From Hymenoscyphus infarciens (lineage: Eukaryota; Ascomycota; Leotiomycetes; Helotiales; Helotiaceae): 64,000 nucleotides of DNA. Positions 1-12,151 of this stretch are shown here, in pieces. The stretch covers positions 124,001 through 188,000 of the forward strand of contig LLCB01000058.1 in assembly GCA_001414345.1 (NCBI GenBank). The letters run 5' to 3'. The stretch's first letter is position 1; every line of letters begins with the position of its first letter. The position numbers were made by a program, and so were the translations under genes. The notes below the pieces were generated by a model, which was given only the letters and a program-made list of their open reading frames with translations, had not been told where the DNA came from and made no database searches.

Positions 1-2074
1 TGTGAAGGATGGAGCTGGCCGAAAGAAAAGCGGTGCTGTCTGCCAGTAGCCGCCACCTCAAGGTTGGTTTGTAGCGGGGTAGTACGAGTTAAGGGAGCTG
101 AGCTTGTGCTTGATAGGAAACTTGTATCGGATTTCTATCGTTGTTCCAGAAAAGTCTAGTGTGCTTCCGCGCGGAGATGGGAGCTCTGAATCTCTGTGAG
201 TTTTGAAATACTGCAAGTTAAGTTGTAGAGTTGTCGAAGCGTCAAGGTTACGAGTACAGTACTCTCTTCACACTCCCGAGGGCAGAGGCTGGCTGTTTCT
301 CGGCCGCCTCCGATGACAGGGATGGTGGAGTAATAGCAGTAATAGGTAGTTGATCAATGAGATTTCATGAATTACGAACAGAGGTTTCATTCTACTTTAA
401 TATCAACAACAATTTTCAGTCAGTGAGGTGATTTCAGGCTCTTTAAAATCATTAGATATTAGTTGTATTTTGTTACTGTAATAAAATACAGTAACGATTT
501 TGGTACACCTTTGCCTCAACTCGATTATTAGAGGGGTCGAGCCCTTCTTATGAGTAAGAAGAACAGAAAAATTGGTAACCGATCATGAAATACTCCAAGG
601 TTTAAATTGTTTTCCTACCTACTAACTCAGAACTGATATCATCTGTTATCTACAAGTAACCATGAACCCATGTTAACACGTCTTGGTTTTAAGTTTTCCA
701 GCATCCCATGGACAAGAAAGCAGCACCCAAGTAATATTTAAGTTACAACTTAGCACGTGAAAATCCCGAGTGGCAATCTCCACTACCATGAGTGTTCAGA
801 AGCTGGTCTCATCTGTTGATCAACTACTTGTATGCCGAATTCAAATAATAATAAGAAATGGAAGTCTCTAACTTAACACTTCTTAATAATCAGCGCCGCT
901 TTTCCCTTTAGAGAATAAAACCCTGCTCAATAATCACGTGCTTCCCGCAACTGGTTCACATCAAAAATCGCACTGCACCTATCAGAAACTCTCCAGTCAC
1001 CGGCGTCGAAGATTATTAGAAGCCGAGGTGTGCCTAAAGCATTACGTAGGGGTCTTTGCTGCCAAAAGTCCGACCGCCACACCAATAGCCACCTCTCGGC
1101 CACCCAATGGCTGACTAGGCTCGCCCCTTCCCTTCTCCGTTGGACGGGCCAAGATGGTACATTTCATGCGCCTCACATCCTTGCGGAGTAGCTGAGTCAG
1201 GCAACCGCGGCAGCTGATTGGCGATAACAGGGATCGTGCGGGTCTGTCCTGGACTAGGGGGTCGCTTAGGCGACATGGTCGCTCCTGCCTCAATAAATAG
1301 TCTTTAACGTGCTCTTTCCTCAGATCCCAACTTTTGCTGGATCGCACTTTCCTTCGACCACTTTGCGACAGCCTCTCATTCGTCAACAACAAAACACGTG
1401 ACGAACTCTTTCACGACGCGCCTGCCACCGCAGCAGCACTGGACGGGATAAAGGGGAGATAAAAGGATTGGTGACGACTTCGACTTCGACTTCGACTTCT
1501 ACTTCGACTTCGAGCATTTGCGCTTTCGACAAACACCGCACCGCGCGCGACTTTCCATCAACACGAGGACGCTTTGGTTAGCTGTCTGGACCTTCGACCT
1601 CCCGATCGCACCGACGCGCCTTGAATTCCATACCATACCTACCTACCATACCTACCATACCTACCACACACACTCCTCCTTCCTACCTTCGATCTTTCTG
1701 CCTGCGCGCACCGCCAGGCTCACCTTTACATATTCACCCACACAGCTTCGCGACAAAGACCGCCCGCGCATCGCCGCCATCCAGTCACAATTCGAGTGGC
1801 CACCTGCACGTTCTCGTGACCAAGTAAGGCTATCCTCGGCCTGCGTCGTCCCGCGCTGCTATAAATTAATTATTGTGGTCTGCGCAAGGCTGTCGCGACA
1901 AGAAAACTTTTTTCTTTTTTTTTTTGAAATTTTGACCTTCGCACCGATTTCGCGATTCACCTTTGATTCGATCGCATCGCTGCATCCTTCCACTATCGCG
2001 CAATCCACTCTCTACTTTTTTCTTCCTCGATTGGTTCGGGTCGTTGGGCAAGGGCTTTACCCATTGGCGTGTTG
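1..2074. promoter_or_regulatory. Upstream region and long pyrimidine-rich leader of the bromodomain gene
   Basis: No supportable gene is seen here. Positions 1-1400 look like ordinary intergenic DNA. From about 1440 the plus strand is strongly C/T-rich. It holds a hexamer run of CGACTT type (about 1475-1513), a CTACCATACC run (about 1635-1670) and a T-rich stretch (about 1907-1927), as expected for a long fungal 5' leader. A reading frame at 1518-2075 is open only because of this low-complexity composition. The downstream gene starts at 2075. Confidence 0.6.
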
Positions 2075-5000
2075 ATGGCCGTCATGACGACTCAACAGCC
2101 AGAGGGAGTCGCAGTCGAGCAGAAGATACAACCCGTTCCATCATCAGATAAGATGGCTTTGGATTTAGACATCAACGGGTGAGTCTGCCTCTAGTTCCTG
2201 TTTGCTTTTTGCGCGTCTCCTCTCCTTTCCTTGCTCTCTCTAAAATTGTACACTTATTTATCAATCAAATCTTTGCAGACAAACACCTCGAGATGAGACC
2301 AAATTTGACTCCACCTCGCCTAATCCTGCTGTTCTAAACAAACCTGTCGAGACCCCCTCACCTTCAACCGACTCCGCAGTGAATTTGTCGTCGAGGGTGG
2401 TGGCCGTCAACGGTATCGCAAACGACGATGCTTTTGCCGCCAACCAAGCGATCCCAACCCCTCCTATTGACAGTATAAAGCCAGACCTCGCGCAAGTAGA
2501 TAGGGAGGCTTCGCAACCCTCGCCATCGGCTCCACTTTCCTCTCAACTCCCCGACACAATTACAACCACCGACGTCACCGACGAGGCTACGAAATTAGCG
2601 ACATCCCCCGAAACCCAACAACCAGAACACTCGACGCTCCTTGCATCTGCAGACTCGGCGGTCGAGGCAGCAGTTGAAGATATCGCGGCGGTATCAACCG
2701 TGCCTCCAGTCGTTGATTCGCAAGAATCTGACCTTCGACATACCTCTCCAATTCCATCCGATTCACTTCCGCTAGATGCTGCGCAGAACCTCACCTTGGA
2801 TAGCTCGCAAGATCTATTTCACGACAGCACCGAGGAGCCTGTTCTCGCTGTGGCGGCGGAGCCTGAGACAGGTGAATTGTCCTTCGACAATCCTCTGAAC
2901 GACGATCCTCGAGACATGCAAATTGACCAGCCAGAACCACAAGATACGGAGGATCTCAACATGCTATTAGATACGCCAATTGCCGCAGAGCCAAGCGCAG
3001 ATGCTAACGTGAGCGCGACGGCCAACGATATCACACAACTAGCTCCTGTAGATACCCCCATGATCGATGCATTGCTACCGTCTCAAACTTCAAACAAGCG
3101 CGACGCAGTCGAGGACGATGACCAACCTCCGGCGAAACGTACCAAGACAGAAGAAGCTGATAGTTCCGACGCTGGACGCTCATTTGCCTCCCCTATTCAG
3201 AATGGCGCCTCGCCCGCTCCAGCTACAAATGGTCAGCCAACTGAGGTTACTGAACCAATGACCTTGTATTTGATCAAGGAATATGTGAAAATCTTGAAGA
3301 ATGCCTCTAGGACTACTTCCGGCAAGAACTTTAAAGCTCCAGTGGTCGCTCTATGGCCAGCGTTGGCAGATTCGTACAACGCCAAAATCACAAATCCTAC
3401 CGACCTAAGCACGATGGAAGCCAATCTCAAAAACCAAAAATATCCTACAATTCAATCATTCAAGGCAGATGTTCACCTCCTGTACAGCAATGCTTGCGAT
3501 TTCAACGGTGTCGCCCACCCAGTCGCTAAATCAGCAAGGGAGCTGAGAGATTCGATCTTTGAAAAGATTCGACGCATTGGTCCAGAACCTGCCCCAGCTG
3601 TCAAGAAGGAAAAGAAGCCAAAAAAGTCGACTCCCGTCGCCGAAGCTGCTCCTCGAGTTCCACCTCCTCGAAGAATGTCAAAGGGATCTGGTCAAAGTTC
3701 GGGCCAAGTAGTTGCTACTCAGGCGCAAACCTTTGCTCTTGATCCATCCACCAACACTCCTTTGATCCGACGTGATTCTACTAAGAACGATAGCGGACGA
3801 TTTCCAAAGCGAGAGATTCATCCTCCGAAAAACAAGGATCTTCCATATTCTGCAGCCAAACCCAAGAGCAGGAAGTTCGCTACTGAACTCCGATTCTGTG
3901 AGGAAACTTTGACAGAGTTAAAGAAGGCAAGAAATAGCCACGTCAATGGCATTTTCCTAGAGCCAGTTGACCCAGTTGCCTTGAACATTCCAACCTACTT
4001 TGACGTAATCAGACACCCCATGGATCTCTCCACCGTCACCAAGAAACTGCATGCAGGATCATATGCCAACGCCAAAGATTTCGAGAAGGACGTTCGATTG
4101 ATCGCTGCGAACTGTTGTAAATTCAATCCAGTTGACAACCCTGTTCATCACATGGGCAAGCAATTCGAAGCCTTGTTCGACTCGTTATGGGCAAACAAAA
4201 ACCAATGGATTTCAGAGCATTCCCCGGCCATACACAGTCCATCACCTACTGTTGAGTCTGAGGAAGAGGAGAGTGATGATGACGATGAGCAAGATGATCA
4301 GTCTTCAATGGTTGGCAGTGTCGCTGCTGCACGTTTAATTGAGGAGCAGGGCAAACTCATTGCCATAATGGGCACGGGCAAAAAGGGGAAGAATCAGGAG
4401 CAAATGGTTAGCATTCAACAACAAATGGTGGAGATGCTTCAGAAGACGGTCGAGAATGAAAAGGCACAAGCTGCAACCAAGAAGCCCAAAAAGGTCAAGG
4501 CCCCAAAGCCAAAGAAAGCAGCTCCTCCCCCAAAGAAAGAGAAGCCAACTTCCAAGAAGCCTGCCAAGAAACAATCACAAAAGTACATGGGTACAATTGA
4601 GAAAGAAATCATATCTGATGGACTCGGTCTACTTCCTGAAGATATATCAGGTGCAGTGTTGGATCTGATTAGGGAAGATCAGGGCGGAATTGACGTGAGT
4701 TGCGCGAGATATGTTGTTTTTTCCCTTGCTAACAATTCTTAGGTTGGCGATGATGGTACTCTGGAGCTCGATATTGATGTCATCAGCACGCCTGTTCTGT
4801 GGAAAATCCATGGCATGATCATGGAGCATGCACCAGAGGTAGAAGGTACAGTTCGCGCTAGATTCGCCGAGAAAGAGGGCCCTCGTGCTCTGGCTAAACC
4901 TCCACCAAAGAAGAAGAATAAGCCTATGAGCAAATTCGAGCAAGAGAAGAACATTCAGCACTTGAAAAATGAGTTGAAGAGTTTCAACCAACCTCTAACC

Positions 5001-5141
5001 CGCCCTGGCTCGGAAGAAGTCATGCAGAGTAAGTTTACCCCATGTTCAATTAATAGCTCAATATGCTAATATGCCACAGCTGTTGAGAAACCAGAAGAAG
5101 AATCCAGTGGAGATGAGTCGAGCGATTCCGAAGAAGAATAA
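2075..5141 (+). CDS. BDF1: BET-family double bromodomain protein (Bdf1-like)
   Basis: Nuclear reader of acetylated histones (BET family: two bromodomains plus a NET/ET domain), known to couple acetylated chromatin to TFIID and transcription. Four exons are inferred: 2075-2178, 2279-4694, 4743-5028 and 5080-5141, giving 955 aa. All three introns have GT-AG ends. The N-terminal third is acidic and low-complexity. A putative nuclear signal (PPAKRTK) precedes bromodomain 1 at about residues 363-466. Bromodomain 2 is at about 572-680, with NIPTYFDVIRHPMDLST and a KFNP Asn-loop. Then come an acidic SEEEESDDDDEQ stretch, a Lys/Pro-rich linker and the NET domain from about 803 to 866, which is completed only when the intron at 4695-4742 is removed. 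The tail is acidic (EEESSGDESSDSEEE). Bromodomain 1 is divergent and lacks the usual ZA-loop shelf. The start is the first ATG in frame; a second ATG lies three codons on. Confidence 0.93.
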
Positions 5142-7492
5142 AAACACCATCCCATTTCTCTTTTTGTGGTTCAGCGACCAACTTGCTTTTACTGTTCTGG
5201 ATTGCGAGACCCATTCGACTGTACCACCATACCTCTTCACCTACCCCATTAACTTTGTTGACCAACAAAGAACCTGATGTATAATACTTTCAAATTTACA
5301 TCTGCAAAACCTTCACGATTCACACCAGCCGGCAACTCTTACAACATACCCCATAATTCATTCGAGGATGAATTACCAAAGGGCTTGGCTGGAATATCTA
5401 CTTGGGGGCACCAGCATAGGATGAAGTGTCTTCATGACACGTATGCAGATTTTTCATTTTTTTTTCCTTTTTTTGTTTTTTCATGAGATGAGAAATACAA
5501 AGCGAGCATTATGAGATTGGGATGAGCTAAATGATATGTTGCTCATGCCATTTGCGATGGACGAAATGGAGGGGAGGAAGGAGAAAAAGCAAAAATGGGC
5601 GCTACTACTCTTTTCTTGTAAGATAGAGATTATGGGTGGATGTGGGGTGGGCATTTTTGCATGAGATGCATCCATCTGAATGCTTTTCTTTTTTCGGGCT
5701 AGACACCACAGCAGGGTGAGCAAGCGAGGTTCTAGGTTAGAAGGATAACTTTTGCTTGCCTGCCCTGCCTGCTTGTTACTCTGCTGGGACTGTGCTGCGA
5801 GCGAGGAAAGGAAAATGAATTAATGGCATGGAATGGGCAAAGTGATGTTCTTCTTGTCTTCATTCTTTTCTTGAGATGCATGGAGGCCTGCCCGCCCTGA
5901 CTTCTTGGCTTTGCTGCCCCGCTGGATTTTTCCATCATCGGTAGGTAGCGCTAGCTAGCCAGAATCGGAAAAAACATATTAATAAGAATTAAAATCATGC
6001 GTGTGTGGTGCTTTTTGTGACTTGTAGATGGGTGGACTTGAGAGGTCATGAGGCTGCACCTAGGATGGTGAGGAGGGTTCGGTATCTGCTGTCACCCCCT
6101 CCTTTCATTGCTAGTAATGGGCTGATGGCTTGCAGCTTGCTTTTCTTGGGGTGGGCATGAAGCTATTGGTAGGTTGGTTACCTACGAATTGAGGGTGCTG
6201 GTTGGGTTAAAGTGCGACTCATAGGTGACCCGGGATTAAGTAGGTCTTGCTATATTCCTGGGTAACCTATGAGTGAGCAACCTCAAAATTGACAGGTCGC
6301 CTAGGAATAGCATTTCTTTACACTTTTTTTTTCGAGAGTTGAGTTGTGCTTGTGATGGGTCTTGGAATTTTGTTGGGGGGGGGGGGGGGGGGGGGTAAGG
6401 GATTCTTGATACTTCTGGACTCCCGTCCATTTCAAAAATCACTTGGGCTACCAAAACTACTCATAAGACGCCGGCAATCGAACCACGTATAGTTATTTAC
6501 TGGAATATGTTCTTCCAAGGGTAGGGCGTACTTGAATTTGAAACATGGGACTTGGGGGGATACTTGGGATGATTGAGAGTCGGCTCGTTGGACTGTCGTA
6601 GGTCTTGCTGAATGGTGGGGTTTCTTATTCTCGGGGTTTTGGATGATTTGAGTTGAGGATTTGAGATGATTGATTTTTGATAGTTGTTCCGTTTGAGTAT
6701 ACTACGTGTTTTTGAGTTGGTGGCTGATTGAAGGGAAGAAGTTTTGGGGAAGTTGTTTAGTGGTTAGGAGAAAGTTGGGGGATGAAAGTGAGGGGGAGCG
6801 GGCTGTGTGTATTGGGGTAAAGAGATGGTCAGGGGAGTTTGATGAGAGCCGTTGGGTGAGGGGTGAAATATGTGTTCTTAGGAATAAATCTTTTGTGTGG
6901 TGGATGTCTGTTGAATTATGCTGTATAGTTCTGAGGTTGTGATTATGTATATTCTTGAAGTCGGTCGGTTCTTTTGACTTGCTGATGGGTGTGAAGCGGA
7001 ATAAGTGATTTACTTCTTGTGGTATACTTGTTGAATTGAGAGGTATTCAGAGGTTGCGTTGTACTCCTTGGTTTTTTTTCTCGGGGTTGGTTTCGAGTTC
7101 TAATCTTTGTTGAGTTTCGTTTTGGGAAGAGAGAAGAAGTGTGTCGTGCTTACTTGGAGTTGAGCTTGGAACTGATCTTAGACTTGGACTATACTTGCTC
7201 ATGTGTGGCAAAGTTGGTTCATGGGCTTATCATGATTCTTCAAGTATGAATACCAGGGTGGACTGGCTCATTTGTAAAAGGGCGATGAGCCTTGTTGGGG
7301 TTAGTGGAATTTCAGAGGATCACGTTAACAAAAGAAGATGGTCAAGTTTGCAAATAATGTTCAATTTTATTTCCTTTGGCCTCTATGTCGAAACTCTGAG
7401 CCATGGCAGCAAGGATTAGTGGTTTCAGAACTCCTCGTCTCTGTCCCTGACACGTTTACCAAACACAGACAGCATGAGGCCATGCAACCAAC
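5142..7492. other. Intergenic region with a 21-G homopolymer
   Basis: About 2.3 kb without a supportable gene. It holds the 3' UTR of the bromodomain gene and T/G-rich unique sequence. A run of 21 consecutive G lies at 6375-6395. The frames seen here are short, mostly lack an ATG and resemble no family I know. Confidence 0.6.
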
Positions 7493-8411
7493 TTATTTCT
7501 TGTCCGCCTTCTTTAGCTTCTGGTAATTTCTGCGTGTGAAGACACCATGGCCCAAGCTGTTAACGTAGATTGTCGATCTGCTTCTGGCCTCTTTCTCCGC
7601 TTTGCCCTTCTCAAGCTCAGTGCTCTCCAGAGCTGGCAGTTTAAATTCCTTTTCCAGACGTCCATCTTCAATTTTGAACAGATCTCCGATTTTCGATCGT
7701 CGACCCCTCAATGCCCCCTTAGCTATAATCCACATCTCATCTTCATCAAGAAGAAAGGGGCTAACCTGCCACGCCCAATCCGCTAATAAACTGCCACCCA
7801 AGGACCAATAAGTGTAAGACATCTTCTTCTAGATTGTAGCCTGTGGAAGCTCCCCTTTTTGTGACCATATCTCAGGGTCCAACAGTGTGAACTCTTTGAT
7901 GTCTCTCCAAGCTTTATTGATGGCAATGAATAAATCACCAATATTGATGCTCCATGGGATTGCCAACCGTTGTGCTGGCTGGTAAAGTAGTAGTGACCAG
8001 GGCCCGAAAGTTCCAGAAGGATCACCAAAGGTGGGGTCCGGGCAAATACGATCGACTTTGAAGTTAACGTAGATCCGAGGTTTCGATTTAATCTCCACGT
8101 CTCCAAACTCAACACTCGTCCCAAACGCAAGTGTATACTTATTTCTTTAAGGCTTCCAAACGCGCTTCTCTATTGAGATGGAGTATAGCCGGCGGTGGAG
8201 AATTGGTTATGTATTTGAAGACTGGCTCGGTTCGGCGTGTAGCTGGATTGTATACTCCATTCTCATGCTCTGTCCATGAGCCTTCGTAGATATCTGCTGC
8301 GCCAATCCACAAGTCCCTTCCATAATTACATACTTCCCCCCAGATTTGAAAGCGAATTTCCACTGCCAGTTTAGGGAAACAGGTGAAGGTAAGTTTGTCG
8401 TTCTCGGTCAT
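7493..8411 (-). pseudogene. 2EXR-domain protein, disabled copy 1
   Basis: This reads as a decayed member of the fungal 2EXR family (a domain of unknown function, abundant in Leotiomycetes and Sordariomycetes). The start (ATG at 8411) gives the family signature FTCFPKLAVEIRFQIW, then SPPPAILHLNREARLEALKK. There a 4-nt insertion (about 8139-8142) shifts the frame: the expected YTLAFG continues in another frame, through RIYVNFKVDRI to about 7832. An in-frame TAG at 7831-7829 then interrupts the C-terminal part, which continues as KKMSYTYWSLGGSLLADW and matches MSWAYWVVAGIFLSEW of the intact copy. No intron boundary can remove either lesion. It lacks the intron found in the intact copy. It is the first of four same-strand paralogues. 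Confidence 0.8.
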
Positions 8412-10190
8412 GTTGTCTTTTCGATCTAGCACTCCTTGTGAGGTGCAGGGACGTCTTGAGACGAAAGTTGTTTCCTGACGAATAAGTCAGCACCAATTCA
8501 AGAACTATGGCGGCAGTGCACTTACTGGAGAAGTAGGTACAGGTGCGCCCAGGTCGTCTTTTTTTTGTGAAAGAAAATTGAGGTATGCGTGATGAAGCAG
8601 AGCTCAAAAGGTAAAGCTGGGATTTGGAGTCTTGAGATCAAGAGGACGTTGTCGTTGTTTGGGAGATCTGAAAATTTGAGATGGCCGGTGTTCACTTTCA
8701 CCTAGCTGTGCAAAGGTTAACACTTCACCTTTAAAGTTTTTGTTTTTGTTTATAAAAGCGAAGAACTAACCACAACACTAAGCGGATGAAGAACGCCAAA
8801 AGATGTCAATCAGAGGATCTGTCACTTGGCGCAAGAGCTGAGATAAACTTGGCGGAAGTGAGATGCACGAAATTGTATAGGAAAGTGTGTGAATAGGAGA
8901 GGGAAACACTATTCTGTCCCAACGCTAGCATGGGTACCATGCTAGCGTAGAAAATTAGCGAAATTTCAATATATTCACTCTTGCTAGAAAACGATCGCCA
9001 CCGCCTTCCTAAAAAGGATTAGTCCTACCCAAAAAAGTGAATTTATACTAAGTGGCTATAGACACGTAAAATTAGGTAAAAAGAGTAAATAAAGCTCGTA
9101 ATAATAATAAAGTAATAAACTACGTATAATTGAATAAAGCGCTAAAACGAATAGTTTTATTATCTATCTTAAACTACTCGTCTAAAAAGTCAATTTAAAG
9201 CTTAAAAAGCTTAAATCTAAGGACTTTTCTTAATTATATACTAATTGTCTATTTAGGCTAGCGCTTTCTCTTTACTTTTATATTATATATAGGTCCTAGT
9301 ATACTCTCTTAGTAGTTTTCGTAAAACGCTATACTAAGGTCTATAGTAATCTACTTATTAACTTCCGTCTATTATTCTATATTATCTAGTATCTGATTTA
9401 GTTACGTTTAATAGATTACGCTTACTTCTAGTAGATAGATATAGAAGAGTGTCTCTCTTACTAGAGAGTCCGAGAGGCTAGCTCTCTAGAGAAAAGATAT
9501 AAGTCTTATACTAATAGTATAGAAACATGTCTAAAAGTTAAGAGATGCTCTAAGAAGGTAAAACTGAGGTTATTTCTACTCTTTAGAGAAGTTATTAGTT
9601 CTATTAGTTTAACTAGTTATGTTTTATAAGTATTAAGTACTTTTAAGTAACTATTTAAGTTATATCTATAGTTTCAAGAGTATTAGTAATTAGCAATATA
9701 ATAATATATATATATAATATAAAAGGATTTTAAAACGCTTCTAGTGGAGTAAATAAGAGGATAAGAGAGCGAATTACGTGGTAGCGCTCTTAGTATACTA
9801 GAGGCCTCTACTAGCGTTGGGACAGAATAGCGTAACTCGTTTCTAAAATGGTATTTGCGGGGTTTCAGAGAATCACATTAATAGAACTGTTCTGAAAAGA
9901 TTTTGTTTGGAAATTTGACTGCTTTAGGTCCCTATCTCGTTCTAATTACCATAGGCTTTGCTAAGTATCATGGCCCATGATAGGAAGATTAAGCAGATTC
10001 AGCCCATTAGAGAAAGGTTCAACATTGCCTAACGTAAGATATCTTTAATTTACATGACATAGAGAATTGGTCTACTGGCTTTGGCTCGAATCTCGCTGTA
10101 TTGCATAATCCATTTGTGTTCAGGATGACTCCCCTCTGTCCCTAACTGAAGACATGCACTAAAGCCCAAGCCCAGGCCCATGCTGCCAAA
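8412..10190. other. Spacer between 2EXR copies 1 and 2, carrying the TIR element
   Basis: There is no gene. The spacer contains an AT-rich inverted-repeat element at 8909-9830 (separate entry). The flanks, 8412-8908 and 9831-10190, are ordinary-composition intergenic sequence that would contain the promoter of copy 1 and the 3' flank of copy 2. Confidence 0.6.
8909..9830. mobile_element. AT-rich TIR element (RIP-degraded DNA transposon or MITE)
   Basis: A perfect 20-bp terminal inverted repeat, CTATTCTGTCCCAACGCTAG, is at 8909-8928, with its reverse complement at 9811-9830. Both ends include a TA that could be a TA target duplication, as in Tc1/mariner/pogo elements (inference). Just inside the left TIR is a 10-bp palindrome arm pair (GCTAGCATGG, GTA, CCATGCTAGC, 8924-8946). 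Inside the right TIR is the palindrome TAGAGGCCTCTA. The roughly 880-bp interior is extremely AT-rich, dominated by TA-containing words, and has no open frame. This fits RIP of a former transposon. The sharp change of composition falls at the TIRs. It is inserted between two 2EXR paralogues. Confidence 0.8.
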
Positions 10191-11243
10191 TTATTCCTTG
10201 TCCCGCTCCACCAACTCCTTATAACCCACTGGCGTGAACCAATCGTCGGCAATGATTTTGGATTCGAGGCGAGAAGTCTTTACATGATGTTCCGTGTTAC
10301 CTTCCTTTGCCTCGCTTACTTTCACAGATGGAACTTCGATTCCCATCTCTGCGAGCGTTCGGAGCTGGGGGGATTTGTTGATAATCTTTCCATCTCCTCT
10401 CATGGAGCGCGTTGTCATTTCCCATACATCAGGCCCCGATATACCAAAGTCGGAGAAGTACTGCCACTGAAGCTCCCCAGCCCACTCTGAGAGAAAAATA
10501 CCAGCAACGACCCAATAAGCCCATGACATATCTTTAAGCATTCCTTCTTCAGGGAGATTTCGACCAGCTAGCGATGGGTCGTATAATGTGAATTCTCGGA
10601 TACCCGTCCAAAAGACTGGATCTTTCTTCGACATGCAGTCAAAGAGTTGATGATGGTTTATGTTCCATGGGATTGCCAGACGACGTATCGGCATCCTAAG
10701 TAGTTGGGGATAAGGTCCCTCTGTACCACCGGTACTGACTCGACAATCCATGCAAATGCGATCAACTTCGAAATTGACATATATTGTGGGAGTTGATCTG
10801 AGTTCCATGTCCTCGAATTTGATACTAATCCCACTGCAACAAATTAGTATAAGCTTTCCCGCTATTTCTGGCGCCAGGAGCAGCGAGGAAGGATAAAACT
10901 TGCTCTCAGCCATCAAGGAGCGGAGTCAGAAGGGGAACAAAGAGAAGTTTGCATACAAGGCCAGGGTATACTTTTTAAGAGCCTCAAAGCGGGCCTCTCG
11001 GTTGACATGGAGAATACTTGGTGGCGGAGTGGTGCTCGAGTATTTGAAAATTGGCTCGGGCCCTCCATGCTCAGTAGGAAAGTTCAGGTAACCGAGGTCC
11101 TCGTCTTTAACCATATAGTGCGCCAAAATCCACACATCCCTTCCGGTACTGGCTGCAGCTTTCCAAATCTTAAGACGAAGTTCAATCGTGAGCTGAGGAA
11201 AGCAGGTGAAGGAAGCCGTTTCTTCTATGTGTTGTGACGCCAT
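10191..11243 (-). CDS. 2EXR-domain protein, intact copy 2
   Basis: This is the only undamaged member of the local 2EXR array; molecular function is unknown for the family. Two exons are inferred: 11243-10957 and 10833-10191 (intron 10956-10834, 123 nt, GTATGC donor, TACTAAT branch, TTGCAG acceptor), giving 309 aa. The N-terminus carries the defining FTCFPQLTIELRLKIWKAA motif. The middle has SILHVNREARFEALKKYTLAF, rejoined by splicing, and IYVNFEVDRI. The C-terminal half has a LAIPWNIN-like strip, REFTLYDPSL, a WAYWVVAG segment and a charged tail. No signal peptide or membrane segment is evident. Without splicing the frame stops about 10 codons into the intron, which supports the intron call. 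Flanking copies are broken, so selection seems to have kept this one. Confidence 0.85.
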
Positions 11244-12151
11244 GGCGATGGGACTTGGGAGTCGATGCTAGATGAGACCAGTTTTGGTATGAGGTTTGTT
11301 ATCGGGAGTTAGGAGTTGCAGTTGCGAAAGAGTCGCTGGGAGAATTGCTAGTGGAGAAGTCAGCTACCTCGCTCTCTCAAGGGAAGTCGTATAAGCATAC
11401 CGAATCTTTTGTGCTCAGCAGGAGCGGAACAGGTGCGCGAAATACTGCACGGCTCTAAATGTGAAGTTGTGATGAAAGAAAGGTCGGAGCCCTGAGATCG
11501 TGCCGTTATTTATAGAAGATGGTGATATGATTCGGGTGATCATTCACTGGGACGGTCAAGGTTTAAAGACTTCACCAAATTCACTGTGCATACTATCTAT
11601 ATAGCCAAAGGCAGATATCACACTCCACTCAAAGCACCTGTAAAAACTCAAGTATAGCAATATCATGTATTTGCTGGGAAGTTTGTCGTTTTGGGAATCA
11701 GACTGAAAAGCGCGGCTTGGCTACTTCACAAAAAATACCCGAGACTACGTTCAAAGCAGACGTGTCCGTAGAGATTGAATGATAACTTACATTATTCTGA
11801 CCACAGTCTAACAAGACATGATTGTTCTATGTGCCGATATTGAAAAATAGCCCCATCGAACGAATTCTGTAATTGGGAAAGGAAAAAGAAAGAAAAAGAA
11901 GACAAGCAGCAAAGTTCCAATGTGTAAACGCGCTCTAAAAAGTCGTGATATGTCAAGACTTCTTCCGAAAAAAAAAGGCCCCACTGTACCCAGGTCAAGA
12001 TCGAAGATACCTAAAGCAATCTGCTCTCTCATACAATCTCCTCATCTGCTCATTCAGTTGTTGCCAATTTTCCTGCTTCCCAGATTAGCAATTGTCCATA
12101 AAGCTATTTCAAGTTCCCAAACCTCAGCTCTTCGTAAAACTCGGAAGTAAA
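11244..12151. other. Spacer between 2EXR copies 2 and 3
   Basis: About 0.9 kb with no supportable coding sequence. It contains the presumed promoter of copy 2 and the decayed 3' flank of copy 3. Short purine-rich runs lie near 11880-11905. Confidence 0.5.

Noticed and set aside
1518..2075. 185-codon frame upstream of the bromodomain gene
   Set aside because: No ATG at its start, low-complexity pyrimidine-rich composition, no domain; best read as 5' leader.
7829..8142. Rescuing 2EXR copy 1 by introns
   Set aside because: The shift is only 4 nt and the later TAG lies in a conserved in-frame stretch; no GT-AG pair removes either.
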